From positions 311,789 through 375,788 of the forward strand of contig NZ_LMGK01000024.1 of NCBI RefSeq assembly GCF_001427125.1: a DNA stretch of 64,000 nucleotides, given 5' to 3'. Positions within the stretch are counted from its first letter, which is position 1. Each line of letters starts with the position of its first letter. The DNA comes from Pseudomonas sp. Root562. Its GTDB lineage: Bacteria; Pseudomonadota; Gammaproteobacteria; Pseudomonadales; Pseudomonadaceae. The notes beneath the pieces are model-generated. The model saw only the letters and a program-made list of their open reading frames with translations, ran no database searches and had not been told where the DNA came from. A program made the translations under genes and the position numbers. Of the stretch, positions 63,813 through 64,000 are shown one piece after another.

Positions 63813-64000
63813 TCAGCCATCTGATGAAGCATTACCGCCAGGGGTCACTTCCCCTGCTTGCTTTTCCAGCTGTCGCAAACGTCGCGCGATGTCATCGAGC
63901 TGACGCAGGCGTGCCGCGCTTTTGCGCCATTCGGCTGCTGGCTGCATCGCCGTACCGGATGAATAGGCGCCCGGCTCGGTGATCGAGTGGGTCACCATGG
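63813..64000 (-). CDS. lpxD: LpxD C-terminus (partial, runs off right edge)
   Basis: About 61 residues to the stop at 63813: MVTHSITEPGAYSSGTAMQPAAEWRKSAARLRQLDDIARRLRQLEKQ is the C-terminal helix of UDP-3-O-acyl-glucosamine N-acyltransferase. The position upstream of fabZ-lpxA-lpxB confirms it. The beginning lies outside the window. Confidence 0.9.
   Translation of the reverse strand, partial: MVTHSITEPGAYSSGTAMQPAAEWRKSAARLRQLDDIARRLRQLEKQAGEVTPGGNASSDG

Overview
The window is a chromosomal segment of a Pseudomonas, most likely of the P. fluorescens group. The evidence is the gene order mutS-fdxA-rsmZ-rpoS-nlpD-pcm-surE-truD-ispF, the order lpxD-fabZ-lpxA-lpxB-rnhB-dnaE-accA-tilS-pyrG-kdsA-eno-ftsB-ispD, and REP elements of the TGTGGGAGCGAGC type. 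The left 36-37 kb is a prophage inserted immediately upstream of mutS. The right 27 kb is conserved core genome, mostly on the minus strand.

Left edge (1-1100): a truncated PrtR/CI-like S24 repressor runs off the window, so another phage-like element (probably a tailocin or second prophage) lies to the left. Next comes a degenerate copy of the mutS 5' end (MNKALSDLSSHTPI...), a 17-bp perfect hairpin, and a GCCCCA-N5-GCCCCA motif that recurs next to the true mutS and is a candidate attachment-site trace.

Prophage (about 0.9-37.3 kb): a complete temperate phage with an HK97-type head and a Mu-type contractile tail, the SfV-like mosaic plan. Late genes are all on the minus strand, in transcription order: Q-position gene, holin, HNH endonuclease, terS, terL, small membrane protein, portal, S49 protease, capsid, connectors, a secreted-protein insertion, tail terminator, DUF2635, sheath, tube, frameshifted chaperone pair, tape measure, DNA circularisation protein, hub (gpD), spike (gpV), gp46, gpJ, gp48, tail fibre, fibre chaperone, SleB-type endolysin, nested Rz/Rz1, and an AT-rich two-gene cargo cassette. 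Early replication genes (Cro-like, CII-like, zinc-finger, PrimPol/helicase) also run leftward from about 29.55 kb. The CI-like repressor and a tightly overlapping operon of mostly unknown genes, ending in HD hydrolase, xis and int, run rightward. A TacAT-type toxin-antitoxin pair sits between int and mutS.

Control signals that can be read directly: AGTGNTACT-like operators overlap both repressor-controlled promoters; a hairpin carries the SD of the CII-like gene in its loop; a repeat-rich AT-rich segment after the primase is a candidate phage origin; several intrinsic terminators punctuate the late operon, which implies antitermination or mRNA processing.

Core region: mutS (mismatch repair), fdxA, the sRNA rsmZ with its GacA box, rpoS, and nlpD/pcm/surE/truD/ispF form the stress-sigma neighbourhood. 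fghA-adhC is a glutathione-dependent formaldehyde detoxification pair with a divergent LysR regulator. The remaining genes serve isoprenoid, cell-division, enolase, Kdo, CTP, tRNA-lysidine, fatty-acid, DNA-replication and lipid A synthesis. The window ends inside lpxD.
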